Assembly (NCBI RefSeq): GCF_030690725.1
Contig: NZ_JAUYGD010000091.1
Span: 1 to 55,710, forward strand
From: Pseudomonas sp.
GTDB lineage: Bacteria > Pseudomonadota > Gammaproteobacteria > Pseudomonadales > Pseudomonadaceae
Reading direction: 5' to 3'
Length of the DNA stretch: 55,710 bases
Shown: positions 17,765-26,169 of the stretch, piece by piece
How positions within the stretch are numbered: position 1 is the first letter of the stretch
Layout: every line of letters starts with the position of its first letter
Program-made: the position numbers and the translations under genes
Notes under the pieces: model-generated
Database searches by the model: none
What the model was told of the DNA's origin: nothing
Seen by the model: the letters and a program-made list of their open reading frames with translations, nothing else

Positions 17765-18769
17765 TTACCAACCCAGGCCAAAACCCAGGCTATAACGGGT
17801 CTCATCCAGCTCACCTTCCGAGCCGCTGACCAGGTCCTTCTCAGCCTTCATATTCAGCGAGGCCCAGTCGGTCAGCTTGTAACGCAAGCCCACGGCGGCA
17901 TCCAGAGTGTAATCAGCAACGTTGTTCAGTGGCTTGCCCACTTCACCATCGCTGAACAGCTCGACACTCTTGCCGATCAGGTAACGGTTGTAGTCCCACT
18001 TCAGGCTCGCGGCGTAAAAGTTGTCGCTTTCACCGTTGGCATATTCGTAGTCCGTGCGGTTAAGCAGCCCGGCCACGGAGAAGGCACCCAGTTCATTGTC
18101 CCAGAACTGGTAACCCGGACCGGTACCCACGGTACGCTGACGACGCAGGTCTTCAATGCGATCACGCTTGTACTCCAAGCGCCCTTGCCAGAACCAGTGT
18201 TCGGTCAGGAAGCGGTCGAGGGCATATTCCACGCCCCAGTTATCGGTGCTTACCACACTGTCGCGAAATTCGCGGTTGTACTCGGCCTGCCCGTTATGCC
18301 GCCACAGGCCATGCCGCGCCTGAGTTTTCAAGCGTACGTCATAGTCGTCGGTGTCCCGCTCGGCACGTTTGTAGTCCAGTGAGGCGTCGATATTGCCCTT
18401 CCAGACAAAGTCTTCAATCAGCGGCTTAGGTTTGAGCATTTGCTTGATGCTGGCCAGCTCAACCGTCTTCGGAGCGTCACCGTTGGCCAGGATCACCTTG
18501 CCCGGTTCGGCCGGCTGCAGAGACTTGGCGCGCTCACCGGCGATGGCGTTTTCCTTGATCAGCAGTTCCTGATCGCTTTCCAGGGTGGCGATCTTGCTCC
18601 AGTCCAGAGCGATGGCGCCGCCGTAGTCAGTTTCCAGCAGCAGCTTGCCGCCGTCGTAGAACTTGATCTTGCCGGTCAGGCGGTCGCCGTTCTTCAGCCA
18701 GACGGTATCCGCCAGCGCGGAGGTGGCGGCCACGGAAAGGGTCAGGCACAGCAGGGTTCGGGAAAACAT
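17765..18769 (-). CDS. DUF481 outer-membrane protein, paralogue 1
   Basis: The product has 334 residues, started at MFSRTLLCLTLSVAATSALA, a Sec signal peptide cleaved before DTVWLKNGDRLTGKI. The N-terminal part (about 21-110) is a small beta domain; the rest is the DUF481 region with many alternating aromatic strands (GPGYQFWDNELGAFSVAG, SLNMKAEKDL), ending GFGLGW, a C-terminal aromatic residue as in outer-membrane barrels. It is similar to the gene just upstream on the same strand, so the two are tandem duplicates. Function unknown. Confidence 0.87.
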   Translation of the reverse strand: MFSRTLLCLTLSVAATSALADTVWLKNGDRLTGKIKFYDGGKLLLETDYGGAIALDWSKIATLESDQELLIKENAIAGERAKSLQPAEPGKVILANGDAPKTVELASIKQMLKPKPLIEDFVWKGNIDASLDYKRAERDTDDYDVRLKTQARHGLWRHNGQAEYNREFRDSVVSTDNWGVEYALDRFLTEHWFWQGRLEYKRDRIEDLRRQRTVGTGPGYQFWDNELGAFSVAGLLNRTDYEYANGESDNFYAASLKWDYNRYLIGKSVELFSDGEVGKPLNNVADYTLDAAVGLRYKLTDWASLNMKAEKDLVSGSEGELDETRYSLGFGLGW

Positions 18770-18879
18770 AGGAATGGTCTGTCTACTTCGGGTTCGCGGG
18801 AGGTCGCGCATTATCCGTAAGCACGACGCCAGAGCAAGCACTGACCGACAGAATCACCACGAGTTCACCACCGCGTGTG

Positions 18880-19878
18880 CTACCAGCCGACCCCTACCCC
18901 CAACAGATAGCGGCGTTCACTGCTGGTTTGCCCGAGCCCACGCGCCTGGTCCAGTTCATACAGCAGCGACAGCCGCGCCCAATCCGTCAGCCGGTAACGC
19001 AGGCCCATTTCACTGTCGAGTACGTAGTCAATTTCTTCTATATCAGGAAACTGCAGCTCGGCCGTGCTGTAAAACTCCAGCCGGGTGCCCCACAGCAGGC
19101 GCTTGTAATCCCAGGCAACCGAGTAGGTATTGAGCGAGCGTTCAGCATCACTGGACTCCAACTGCAGACGGTTGAACTGTCCAATCACATCCAGCCGGCC
19201 CAGTTCGTTATCCCAGAAGCGATAACCCGGCCCGGTTCCCAGCGAGCGCTGACGGGTAAAAAAGGCGAACTCATCTTCGTCCTGCTCGGCACCAACCCGC
19301 CAGAACCAGTGATCGGTGATAAAGCGGTCAAGGTCATATTCCAGCTGCCAGTTGTCGGCAGTCTTCGCGTCATTTTTGACCTTGCGCTCCAGCTCGCCAG
19401 TCAACAGATGGCGCCAGCGCCCATGCTCCACGCGCGCGTTGCCTTTAAGCTTCCACTCGTCAGTTTCATTACTGTCGCGCTTCATATCCAGCTTGGCGTC
19501 CAGATTGCCTTCCCAGAAGCGGTCCTGCAGCACCGGACGCGGGGGGATCAGGCGTTTGATGCTAGATAGCGGCACGGTCTGCGTACTGTCACCGATCACC
19601 CGCACCATGCCTTTGCCGGCGGCTTCCAGCTGGTTGCTGTGCTCGCTGTCGAGGCCTTGGCGGCGCATTAGCAAGGGTTTCTCCGAACGCAGGGTGTCGA
19701 TATCCTTCCAGGCAATCAGCACCTGGCCGGCGTACTTGGTTTTCAAGGCCAGCTTGCCGCCATCGAGCAGAACTATCTCGCCGCTCAGGCGGTCACCATT
19801 GTTCAGCCACACGGTGTCTGCCGACACAGGCGCGGCCAGAGCAAGAACCAAAGAACACAACAGAGTACGTAGCAGCAT
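18880..19878 (-). CDS. DUF481 outer-membrane protein, paralogue 2
   Basis: The product has 332 residues. The signal peptide MLLRTLLCSLVLALAAPVSA is followed by DTVWLNNGDRLSGEIVLLDG, nearly the same start as paralogue 1. The barrel region has GPGYRFWDNELGRLDVIGQF and the end is GVGVGW. The genes are separated by 110 bp, enough for a promoter between them. The start overlaps that of the divergent alkyltransferase-like gene: the two ATG codons lie on opposite strands within about 6 bp, so their expression may interfere. Confidence 0.87.
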   Translation of the reverse strand: MLLRTLLCSLVLALAAPVSADTVWLNNGDRLSGEIVLLDGGKLALKTKYAGQVLIAWKDIDTLRSEKPLLMRRQGLDSEHSNQLEAAGKGMVRVIGDSTQTVPLSSIKRLIPPRPVLQDRFWEGNLDAKLDMKRDSNETDEWKLKGNARVEHGRWRHLLTGELERKVKNDAKTADNWQLEYDLDRFITDHWFWRVGAEQDEDEFAFFTRQRSLGTGPGYRFWDNELGRLDVIGQFNRLQLESSDAERSLNTYSVAWDYKRLLWGTRLEFYSTAELQFPDIEEIDYVLDSEMGLRYRLTDWARLSLLYELDQARGLGQTSSERRYLLGVGVGW

Positions 19879-19879
19879 G

Positions 19880-20269
19880 ATGGGAAAGCCGGATAGCGAG
19901 CCAGGACAGGGATCGAAGCATGCCGCGCCAGGCCAGCCAACAGCAAGCCAGGTCGAACGCCGCACGGCACTTTATGCGGTGCTGGCGCAGATACCGGCCG
20001 GCTGCGTGGTGAGTTACGGCCAACTGGCTGCATACGCCGGCTTAGGCCGCGCCGCGCGATGGGTCGGGCGCACCCTCAGCCAACTGCCGGACGGCAGCAC
20101 CCTGCCCTGGCACCGGGTAATTGCCGCTGACGGACGCCTCAGTTTGCCTGCTGGCAGCCTGTCCGGTGCGGAACAGCGCAGCCGTCTACGTGACGAAGGT
20201 GTGCAAATCCATAACGATAGGGTGGATATGCCACGCTATGGCTGGCGCCCAATGGAGCACAGCGGGTAG
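19880..20269 (+). CDS. Alkyltransferase-like protein (ATL, MGMT family)
   Basis: A protein of about 129 residues with the DNA-binding domain of O6-alkylguanine-DNA alkyltransferases (SYGQLAAYAGLGRAARWVG, about 45-63). The active-site motif PCHR reads PWHRV (76-80), so the acceptor cysteine is replaced by Trp. Such ATL proteins bind alkylated guanine without repairing it and flag lesions for nucleotide excision repair. The start is uncertain: ATG at 19877 or 19880 lies inside the opposite gene's start and has no good ribosome site. The gene ends 43 nt before ampG. Confidence 0.85.
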   Translation: MGKPDSEPGQGSKHAAPGQPTASQVERRTALYAVLAQIPAGCVVSYGQLAAYAGLGRAARWVGRTLSQLPDGSTLPWHRVIAADGRLSLPAGSLSGAEQRSRLRDEGVQIHNDRVDMPRYGWRPMEHSG

Positions 20270-20312
20270 AGTGCGCCCTTTATTAGGTCAAACTCAGGCT
20301 GATACCCCTTCA

Positions 20313-21857
20313 ATGCCCCGTAAAAGCTGGCGTGATGCCATTGCTGCCTACTCCAGCCCCTCAACATTGGTGCTGCTCCTTCTAGGGTTCGCCGCTGGCC
20401 TGCCCTATATGTTGGTGTTCTCTACCCTTTCTGTCTGGTTGCGCGAAGCCGGCGTGGCCCGCGACACCATTGGTTTTGCCAGCCTGATCGGCCTGGCATA
20501 CGCCTTTAAATGGGTGTGGTCGCCACTGCTTGATCAATGGCGCCTGCCGCTGCTCGGCAAGCTAGGCCGTCGACGCTCCTGGTTGGTGCTGTCACAGATT
20601 TTGATCGCCATCGGCCTGGCCGGTATGGCCCTGTGTGACCCGCAAACCCACCTGACCTGGCTGATTTCCCTGGCCGTACTGGTGGCCTTCGCCTCGGCCA
20701 CCCAGGACATCGCCGTTGATGCCTACCGCCTGGAAATCGTCGATGACACCCGCCAAGCCGCGCTGGCAGCCAGTTATATGGCCGGCTACCGCGTCGCCGC
20801 CCTGCTGGCCACCGCCGGTGCACTGTATTTCGCCGAAGGTTTTGGCTCCACTGCCCTGCTCTATCAGCACGGCGCCTGGGCCGGCACCTATTTGCTGTTT
20901 GCCCTGCTAATGCTGCCTGGCCTGCTGACCAGCCTGTGGATGCGCGAGCCGGATGTGCCACTGCGTACACAACTGGCCGCCGCCCGTTATGGCTTCAGCC
21001 ATCAGATTGTCTCTGTAGTGGTGCTGATTGTGTTGCTGGTATCAGTACCGGCAATGTTTACCCAGTTCTATAACACCGACTTCGCCAGCGTGATCAACGG
21101 CGAAGCGAGCATGCTCGACCTGCTGTTGGAAGACCGCGCCTTCCTGCGCGCCCTGCTCTACACCATCCTCACCAGCCTGTGCCTGTCCGCCATGGGCCGC
21201 CGCGGCCTGGCACCGGTGCTGACCCCAGTCAACGACTTTATCCTGCGTTATCGCTGGCAGGCCTTCCTGCTGCTGGGCCTGATCGCCACCTACCGCATGT
21301 CGGACACCGTGATGGGCGTAATGGCCAACGTGTTCTATATCGACCAGGGCTTTACCAAGGATCAGATCGCCAGCGTCAGCAAGCTGTTCGGCCTGGTGAT
21401 GACCCTGATTGGTGCAGGCTTTGGCGGTTTGCTGATCGTGCGCTTCGGTATTTTGCCGATCCTGTTTATCGGCGGCGCGGCCTCGGCGGCGACCAACCTG
21501 CTGTTCCTGATGCTCACCGGCATGGGCGCGGATTTGCAGATGCTGATCCTGACCATCTCCGCCGACAACTTCAGCGCCGGCCTGGCCACTGCGGCATTTG
21601 TCGCCTACCTGTCGAGCCTGACCAACCTGAAGTTCTCCGCTACCCAGTACGCCCTGCTCAGCTCAATCATGCTGCTGCTGCCACGGCTGATCGGCGGCTA
21701 CTCGGGGGTGATGGTGGAGAATTATGGCTACGCGCAGTTCTTCCTGATCACCGCCTTGCTGGGCATTCCGACACTGATCCTGATTCTTCTGCAATGGCGC
21801 CGCGAGCGGCCGCAGGCCAGTGATGCCAACACGATTAACGCCGCCGAGCAGCGCTAA
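20313..21857 (+). CDS. ampG: AmpG family muropeptide MFS transporter
   Basis: A 514-residue major-facilitator permease with about 14 predicted membrane segments. AmpG imports GlcNAc-anhydro-MurNAc peptides from the periplasm for cell-wall recycling and thereby feeds AmpR-controlled beta-lactamase induction. Family features are GFAAGLPYMLVFSTLSVWLR near the N-terminus and ATQDIAVDAYRLEIV around 130. The start MPRKSWRDAIAAYSS is chosen by fit to the family, though the ribosome site is weak. Three 9-bp repeats begin at its stop codon. Confidence 0.92.
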   Translation: MPRKSWRDAIAAYSSPSTLVLLLLGFAAGLPYMLVFSTLSVWLREAGVARDTIGFASLIGLAYAFKWVWSPLLDQWRLPLLGKLGRRRSWLVLSQILIAIGLAGMALCDPQTHLTWLISLAVLVAFASATQDIAVDAYRLEIVDDTRQAALAASYMAGYRVAALLATAGALYFAEGFGSTALLYQHGAWAGTYLLFALLMLPGLLTSLWMREPDVPLRTQLAAARYGFSHQIVSVVVLIVLLVSVPAMFTQFYNTDFASVINGEASMLDLLLEDRAFLRALLYTILTSLCLSAMGRRGLAPVLTPVNDFILRYRWQAFLLLGLIATYRMSDTVMGVMANVFYIDQGFTKDQIASVSKLFGLVMTLIGAGFGGLLIVRFGILPILFIGGAASAATNLLFLMLTGMGADLQMLILTISADNFSAGLATAAFVAYLSSLTNLKFSATQYALLSSIMLLLPRLIGGYSGVMVENYGYAQFFLITALLGIPTLILILLQWRRERPQASDANTINAAEQR

Positions 21858-21879
21858 CTGAGCTAACTGAGCTAACTGG
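21853..21879 (+). repeat. Three tandem 9-bp repeats at the ampG stop codon
   Basis: GCTAACTGA, GCTAACTGA, GCTAACTGG follow each other directly. The first contains the ampG stop TAA, so the repeats add further in-frame stops. Confidence 0.85.
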
Positions 21880-21921
21880 CAAGAGTCTTGCTATGCCCTA
21901 ACATTCGCAAAAGGGCAGGCC

Positions 21922-22647
21922 ATGACCGTAACATTCAGTAACGTCAGCAGTATCCTCAGCCCAGCCAGCCTTGATAGCTGGTGGCAGATCCAGGGCGAAT
22001 GGGTCGAAGAGCCCAATGACCGCCGTGGAGGCAACAGCGGCGTTCAGCGCATCACCCAGCAGGGGCAGTTGCTCTATGCCAAAAAGCAGACCGGGCATAC
22101 CTACCGCAGCCTGCTTCACCCCTGGGGGCGTCCCACCGTATTGCGCGAGCGCGACGCGCTGCTCAGCGCACTCAAGGCCGGTGTAGCGGTACCGGAGATC
22201 GTTTACTGCGCAGCCGAGCGAAGCCGCGAAGGCTGGCGCGCAATGCTGGTGACCAAAGCTCTGGAAGGCTTTCAACCTCTCGATGAATGGTATGCAAGCC
22301 ATGATCGTGAGGTGCTAGACGCCGCCCTGCACCAACAACTCCTGCAGCAGATAGCGCAAAGTCTGGCCAACTTGCACAAGGCCCGCCGGCAGCATGGCTG
22401 CATGTATGCAAAGCATATCTTTGTGCGCATCCAGACTACTGATGCACAGCCATCCTGCGAAATCGCATTGCTTGATCTGGAAAAATCACGCCCGCGTCTG
22501 ACCAGCAAGCAAGCCGCGTTGCACGACATGCTGCAATTGCGGCGCCATTCGCCATGGGATCAGGCCGATTGGCAAAGCCTGATCGGCCACTACCAACTGG
22601 CGATGGGCCGCACGTTCAAAACCCTCTATAACGCCACTCGCCGCTAA
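21922..22647 (+). CDS. InaA-type lipopolysaccharide kinase family protein
   Basis: A 241-residue member of the InaA / LPS-kinase-like family (protein-kinase fold). RERDALLSALKAGVAVPEI (about 75-93) is the C-helix region, HGCMYAKHIF (158-167) the catalytic-loop equivalent, and LLDLEKSRPR (about 183-192, Asp185) the metal-binding loop. The usual catalytic Asp of HxD kinases is not at the expected place (Cys160), which seems common in this subgroup. The substrate is not known; an envelope-sugar kinase or a stress role is inferred from family. Confidence 0.85.
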   Translation: MTVTFSNVSSILSPASLDSWWQIQGEWVEEPNDRRGGNSGVQRITQQGQLLYAKKQTGHTYRSLLHPWGRPTVLRERDALLSALKAGVAVPEIVYCAAERSREGWRAMLVTKALEGFQPLDEWYASHDREVLDAALHQQLLQQIAQSLANLHKARRQHGCMYAKHIFVRIQTTDAQPSCEIALLDLEKSRPRLTSKQAALHDMLQLRRHSPWDQADWQSLIGHYQLAMGRTFKTLYNATRR

Positions 22648-22659
22648 CCCGGCGCGCTG

Positions 22660-23493
22660 TCACGCGGCGGGCTGCTGCACCAGATGCACCACCCGCTGCG
22701 GGAATGGAATGCCAATACCCGCCTCACTCAGACGCTCCTTGGCCTGCTCGGTGAAGGCGAAGGTCACTGGCCAGAAATCTGGCGTCGCCACCCAGATGCG
22801 CAGTGACAGGTTGATTGCGCTATCACCCAAACCGGTTACAAACACCACCGGGGCTGGGTCCTGGCGCACGCGTGGGTCCTTGGCGATGCTCAGCAACACC
22901 TCGCGGGCCTGCTTGATATCACTTGAGTAATCGATACCCAGGTTGATATCGACGCGCCGCGTGGATTCGCGCGAATAGTTGGTGATATGGCCATTCGACA
23001 GACTGCCGTTGGGCACGATCACCACTTTGTTGTCAGCGGTTTTCAGCGTGGTATGGAAAATCTGAATGCTGTCGACACTGCCCGATACGCCCTGCGCCTC
23101 AATCCAGTCGCCGGCGCGGAACGGGCGAAACAGCATGATCAAGACCCCGCCCGCGAAATTCGCCAGGCTGCCCTGCAGGGCCAGGCCAATCGCCAGGCCG
23201 GCGGCACCGATCACCGCAATAAAGGAGGTGGTTTCCACACCGATCATCGAGGCCACGCTGACCAGCAGCAACACCTTGAGCACGATGCCGACCAGGCTGC
23301 AGATAAAACTGCTCAGCGCGCGGTCGATCTGACGCATATTGAGCAAGCGACCAATGCTGCTGGTGAGCTTGCTGATCAGCCACCAACCGATCAGCATTGT
23401 GATCAAAGCCAACGTCAGCTTGCCGCTGTATTCGAGCACCACAGGCAGCCAGGCCTCAGACATTTTCACCAGTTGTTCGACGTTCATATCCAT
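22660..23493 (-). CDS. Small-conductance mechanosensitive channel (MscS family)
   Basis: The ORF is 277 residues, close to E. coli MscS (286). Three N-terminal membrane helices are followed by the pore-lining TM3 (IGAAGLAIGLALQGSLANFA, then GGVLIMLFRPFRAGDWIEAQ). The beta domain carries VIVPNGSLSNGHITNYSRES. It opens on hypo-osmotic shock to release solutes. AAGGA lies before the ATG. It is downstream of yajQ but separated from it by a terminator. Confidence 0.95.
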   Translation of the reverse strand: MDMNVEQLVKMSEAWLPVVLEYSGKLTLALITMLIGWWLISKLTSSIGRLLNMRQIDRALSSFICSLVGIVLKVLLLVSVASMIGVETTSFIAVIGAAGLAIGLALQGSLANFAGGVLIMLFRPFRAGDWIEAQGVSGSVDSIQIFHTTLKTADNKVVIVPNGSLSNGHITNYSRESTRRVDINLGIDYSSDIKQAREVLLSIAKDPRVRQDPAPVVFVTGLGDSAINLSLRIWVATPDFWPVTFAFTEQAKERLSEAGIGIPFPQRVVHLVQQPAA

Positions 23494-23525
23494 CGGTTAA
23501 TCCTTGTAAACCTTTGAAAATAAAA

Positions 23526-23550
23526 CGCCACGGCAAGCCGTGGCGGTTTT
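23526..23550 (-). terminator. yajQ terminator
   Basis: CCGCCACGG - CTTG - CCGTGGCG followed by TTTTATTTT on the minus strand. Confidence 0.85.
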
Positions 23551-23605
23551 ACTGCAGCAACCCCCTTGCGACGCCTGTAAGGCGGCAAGGTTCCACACTC
23601 ACGTG

Positions 23606-24085
23606 TTAATCGCGGAAGTTGTTGAACTGCAGCGGCATGCCGAAGTCCTTGGCCCGCAGGGCGGCAATCGCCTCCTGCAGGTCATCACGTTTCTTGCCGG
23701 TGATACGCACCTGCTCGCCCTGAATGGCGGCCTGCACCTTGAGCTTGCTGTCTTTGACGTGCGCGACAATCTTCTTCGCCAGGTCCTTTTCAATGCCTTC
23801 ACGCAGAATCACTTCCTGCTTAACACTCTTGCCCGACGCATAGGCGTCCTTGAACTCCAGGCACTGTACGTCGATCTTGCGTTTGACCAGGCAGAGCTTG
23901 AGAATCTCGACCATCTGCTCCAACTGAAAATCCGCATCGGCTGTCAGGTTGACAGTCAGCTCTTTCAGCTCAAAGCTACCTTTACCGCGCAGGTCATAAC
24001 GACGGTCCAGCTCTTTGATGGCGCTGTCGATGGCGTTGGTAACTTCATGTTTGTCCAACTCGGACACCACGTCGAACGAGGGCAT
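23606..24085 (-). CDS. yajQ: YajQ family cyclic di-GMP-binding protein (UPF0234)
   Basis: A 159-residue protein (MPSFDVVSELDKHEVTNAID ... MPLQFNNFRD), full length. YajQ proteins have two ferredoxin-like domains and bind nucleotides; in Xanthomonas and P. aeruginosa relatives bind cyclic di-GMP and affect virulence genes. It is divergent from a response-regulator gene with a degenerate GGDEF domain, so two possible c-di-GMP-related proteins are neighbours. The upstream in-frame extension to 24295 is rejected for lack of similarity and ribosome site. Confidence 0.95.
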   Translation of the reverse strand: MPSFDVVSELDKHEVTNAIDSAIKELDRRYDLRGKGSFELKELTVNLTADADFQLEQMVEILKLCLVKRKIDVQCLEFKDAYASGKSVKQEVILREGIEKDLAKKIVAHVKDSKLKVQAAIQGEQVRITGKKRDDLQEAIAALRAKDFGMPLQFNNFRD

Positions 24086-24236
24086 GGGCTTACTCCAGAT
24101 AGACGGCGCGCCCTGCATCACGAACGGGACACGCCTGGCTTGACGGTAAAAAAACCCGACCATTATATAGCGGTAGCAACACACACTGCCCGGCGAAGTA
24201 TCGGGCCCACGCGATTTCCCCCTAGCGAGCCTGCCC

Positions 24237-25202
24237 ATGCCTAACCCCCACCTGAGCATTTTGGTCGTCGATGACGCCAAGTTCTCCAGCGCCATGATCG
24301 GGCGCGCCCTGAGCCAGGCGGGCTATCAGGACCTCCGTTTTGCCAGCAGCGCCGCCGAAGCCATCAGCCTGCTCGAACAGCGCCCGGCCAGCGTCTTGCT
24401 CGCCGACTGGCTGATGCCGGAGATGAACGGCCTGGAGCTGACCGTGCAGGTACGCCAGTTCGATGAAATGGCCCATCACTACACCTACGTCATCCTGCTC
24501 ACCGGCAAGGAAGGCGAAAACGTATTAGGTGAAGCCTTCGACAGCGGTGTCGATGACTTCATCAGCAAGGCGGCGATGAATGAACAGCTGGTGCCGCGCG
24601 TCTACGCGGCCGATCGCCTGTGCAACACCCTGCAGCGCTTGCTGCAGGAGAACCGCCTGCTCACCGAAAACATCGCCAGCCTGGAACAGCGCAACCTGAT
24701 CGACCCACTCACGGGCCTCGGCAACAACCGCTACCTGCACCAGAAGATGCTCGACAGCCTGCGCCAGGTCGAATCCCGCGGCGGCGCGCTGTGCTACCTG
24801 CTGATTGGCCTGCAGGACATGCACGAGCTGCACCAGCAGTATGGCGATGCCTTCTACAACGAACTGCTCACTGGCGTGGCGCGGCGCCTGCAACAACTGG
24901 TGCGGCCACTGGATGTGCTGGTGCGCCTGGATGAAAGCCATTTCGGCCTGATCACCCTACTGACCGACCTGCACGAGTGCTCACCGAGCAGCTTCAAACG
25001 CCTGCATGAAGGCATCAACCTCAAGGCCTTCAAGACCAGCGAAGGCTTTATCAGCCTCAAGGCCGGTATCAGCCTGGTGGGACTGGATGCCAAAGGCCTA
25101 CCCATCACTCCGGACCAAATCACCGACCACGCGGCCAGGATACTGCCCGAATCGCACAGCACCGGACTGGTGACCGCCCTGCGCCTGTCCTTGCCGCAAT
25201 AA
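24237..25202 (+). CDS. Response regulator with receiver and degenerate GGDEF domain
   Basis: A 321-residue protein. The receiver (6-125) is intact: VVDD (10-13), phospho-acceptor Asp57 (LADWLMPEMNG), and Lys111. A helical linker (130-150) leads to a GGDEF-like domain starting at DPLTGLGNNRYL. The active-site loop reads RLDES (about 230-234) where GGDEF is expected, so diguanylate cyclase activity is unlikely. It could act as a binding or regulatory module. It heads a likely operon with panE (12-nt gap) and a sensor kinase 46 nt further on, its probable partner. Confidence 0.9.
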   Translation: MPNPHLSILVVDDAKFSSAMIGRALSQAGYQDLRFASSAAEAISLLEQRPASVLLADWLMPEMNGLELTVQVRQFDEMAHHYTYVILLTGKEGENVLGEAFDSGVDDFISKAAMNEQLVPRVYAADRLCNTLQRLLQENRLLTENIASLEQRNLIDPLTGLGNNRYLHQKMLDSLRQVESRGGALCYLLIGLQDMHELHQQYGDAFYNELLTGVARRLQQLVRPLDVLVRLDESHFGLITLLTDLHECSPSSFKRLHEGINLKAFKTSEGFISLKAGISLVGLDAKGLPITPDQITDHAARILPESHSTGLVTALRLSLPQ

Positions 25203-25214
25203 GCCGCGCTCGGC

Positions 25215-26123
25215 ATGTGGCATATCCTCGGCGCCGGTAGCCTCGGCACCCTATGGGCGACTCGGTTGGCGCGCGCTGGCCTGCCGGTGCAACTGATCCT
25301 GCGCGACCCGGCGCGCCTGCACAGCTATCAACAGGCCGGCGGGCTGACCCTGATTGAACAGGGCCAGCCACAGCACTTCGCCATTGCCGCGCAAACAGTC
25401 GATTCCCCCGAGCCGATCCAGCGCCTGCTGCTGGCCTGCAAGGCCTATGACGCCGCCGCGGCGGTAAGCCAACTGGCGCCACGCCTGGCCCCTGGCGCCG
25501 AAATCCTCCTGCTGCAAAATGGCCTGGGCAGCCAGGACGAAGTCGCCCGCACAGTGCCCCAGGCGCGCTGTATCTTTGCCTCCAGCACCGAAGGCGCGTT
25601 TCGTCAGGCAGATTTTCAGGTGGTATTTGCCGGCCACGGCCATACCTGGCTCGGCGACCCGCTCGATCTGCAGCCACCCGCCTGGCTGGAAGACTTGCGC
25701 CAGGCCGGCATTGTTCACGACTGGAGCCTGGATATCCTCAGCCGTCTGTGGCGCAAACTGGCGCTGAACTGCGCGATCAACCCGCTGACTGTGCTGCACG
25801 ACTGCCGCAATGGCGGGCTGCGTGAACACCCGGCGCAGATCGCCTGCCTGTGCAGCGAACTGGCTGAACTACTACAGCGCTGCGGCCACAGCGCTGCAGC
25901 CGAAGACCTGCACGACGAAGTGCAGCGGGTAATCCAGGCCACCGCCGCCAACTATTCCTCCATGCATCAGGATGTCAGCCAGGTCCGCCGCACGGAAATT
26001 GCCTACCTGTTGGGTTACGCCTGCAACGCCGCGCAACGTCACCAACTGGTGCTGCCACATCTGCAGGCGCTGCACAGCCAACTGCTGGCCCACCTCGATG
26101 CACGCGGATTGCCCAGCCACTGA
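25215..26123 (+). CDS. panE: 2-dehydropantoate 2-reductase (ketopantoate reductase)
   Basis: The product has 302 residues. It reduces ketopantoate to pantoate with NADPH for coenzyme A synthesis. The dinucleotide motif GAGSLG (6-11) opens the Rossmann domain; LLLQNGLGSQDEV and the catalytic-lysine segment RLWRKLALNCAINPLTVLHD follow. The length is normal. Its place between a response regulator and a sensor kinase gene is odd for a metabolic enzyme and looks conserved in P. aeruginosa (memory). Other ketopantoate-reductase-family substrates remain possible. Confidence 0.88.
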   Translation: MWHILGAGSLGTLWATRLARAGLPVQLILRDPARLHSYQQAGGLTLIEQGQPQHFAIAAQTVDSPEPIQRLLLACKAYDAAAAVSQLAPRLAPGAEILLLQNGLGSQDEVARTVPQARCIFASSTEGAFRQADFQVVFAGHGHTWLGDPLDLQPPAWLEDLRQAGIVHDWSLDILSRLWRKLALNCAINPLTVLHDCRNGGLREHPAQIACLCSELAELLQRCGHSAAAEDLHDEVQRVIQATAANYSSMHQDVSQVRRTEIAYLLGYACNAAQRHQLVLPHLQALHSQLLAHLDARGLPSH

Positions 26124-26169
26124 GGCCCGCGTTAACCTGCCTGCACTTTCGCCACCACGACAGCCCGCC

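Noticed and set aside
19316..19879. N-terminal extension of the alkyltransferase-like frame
   Set aside because: This part is antisense to the DUF481 gene and has low-complexity Ser/Arg composition; the domain begins after 19880.
24086..24295. N-terminal extension of yajQ by 70 codons
   Set aside because: The family begins with MPSFDVVSE; the extension overlaps the divergent gene's start.
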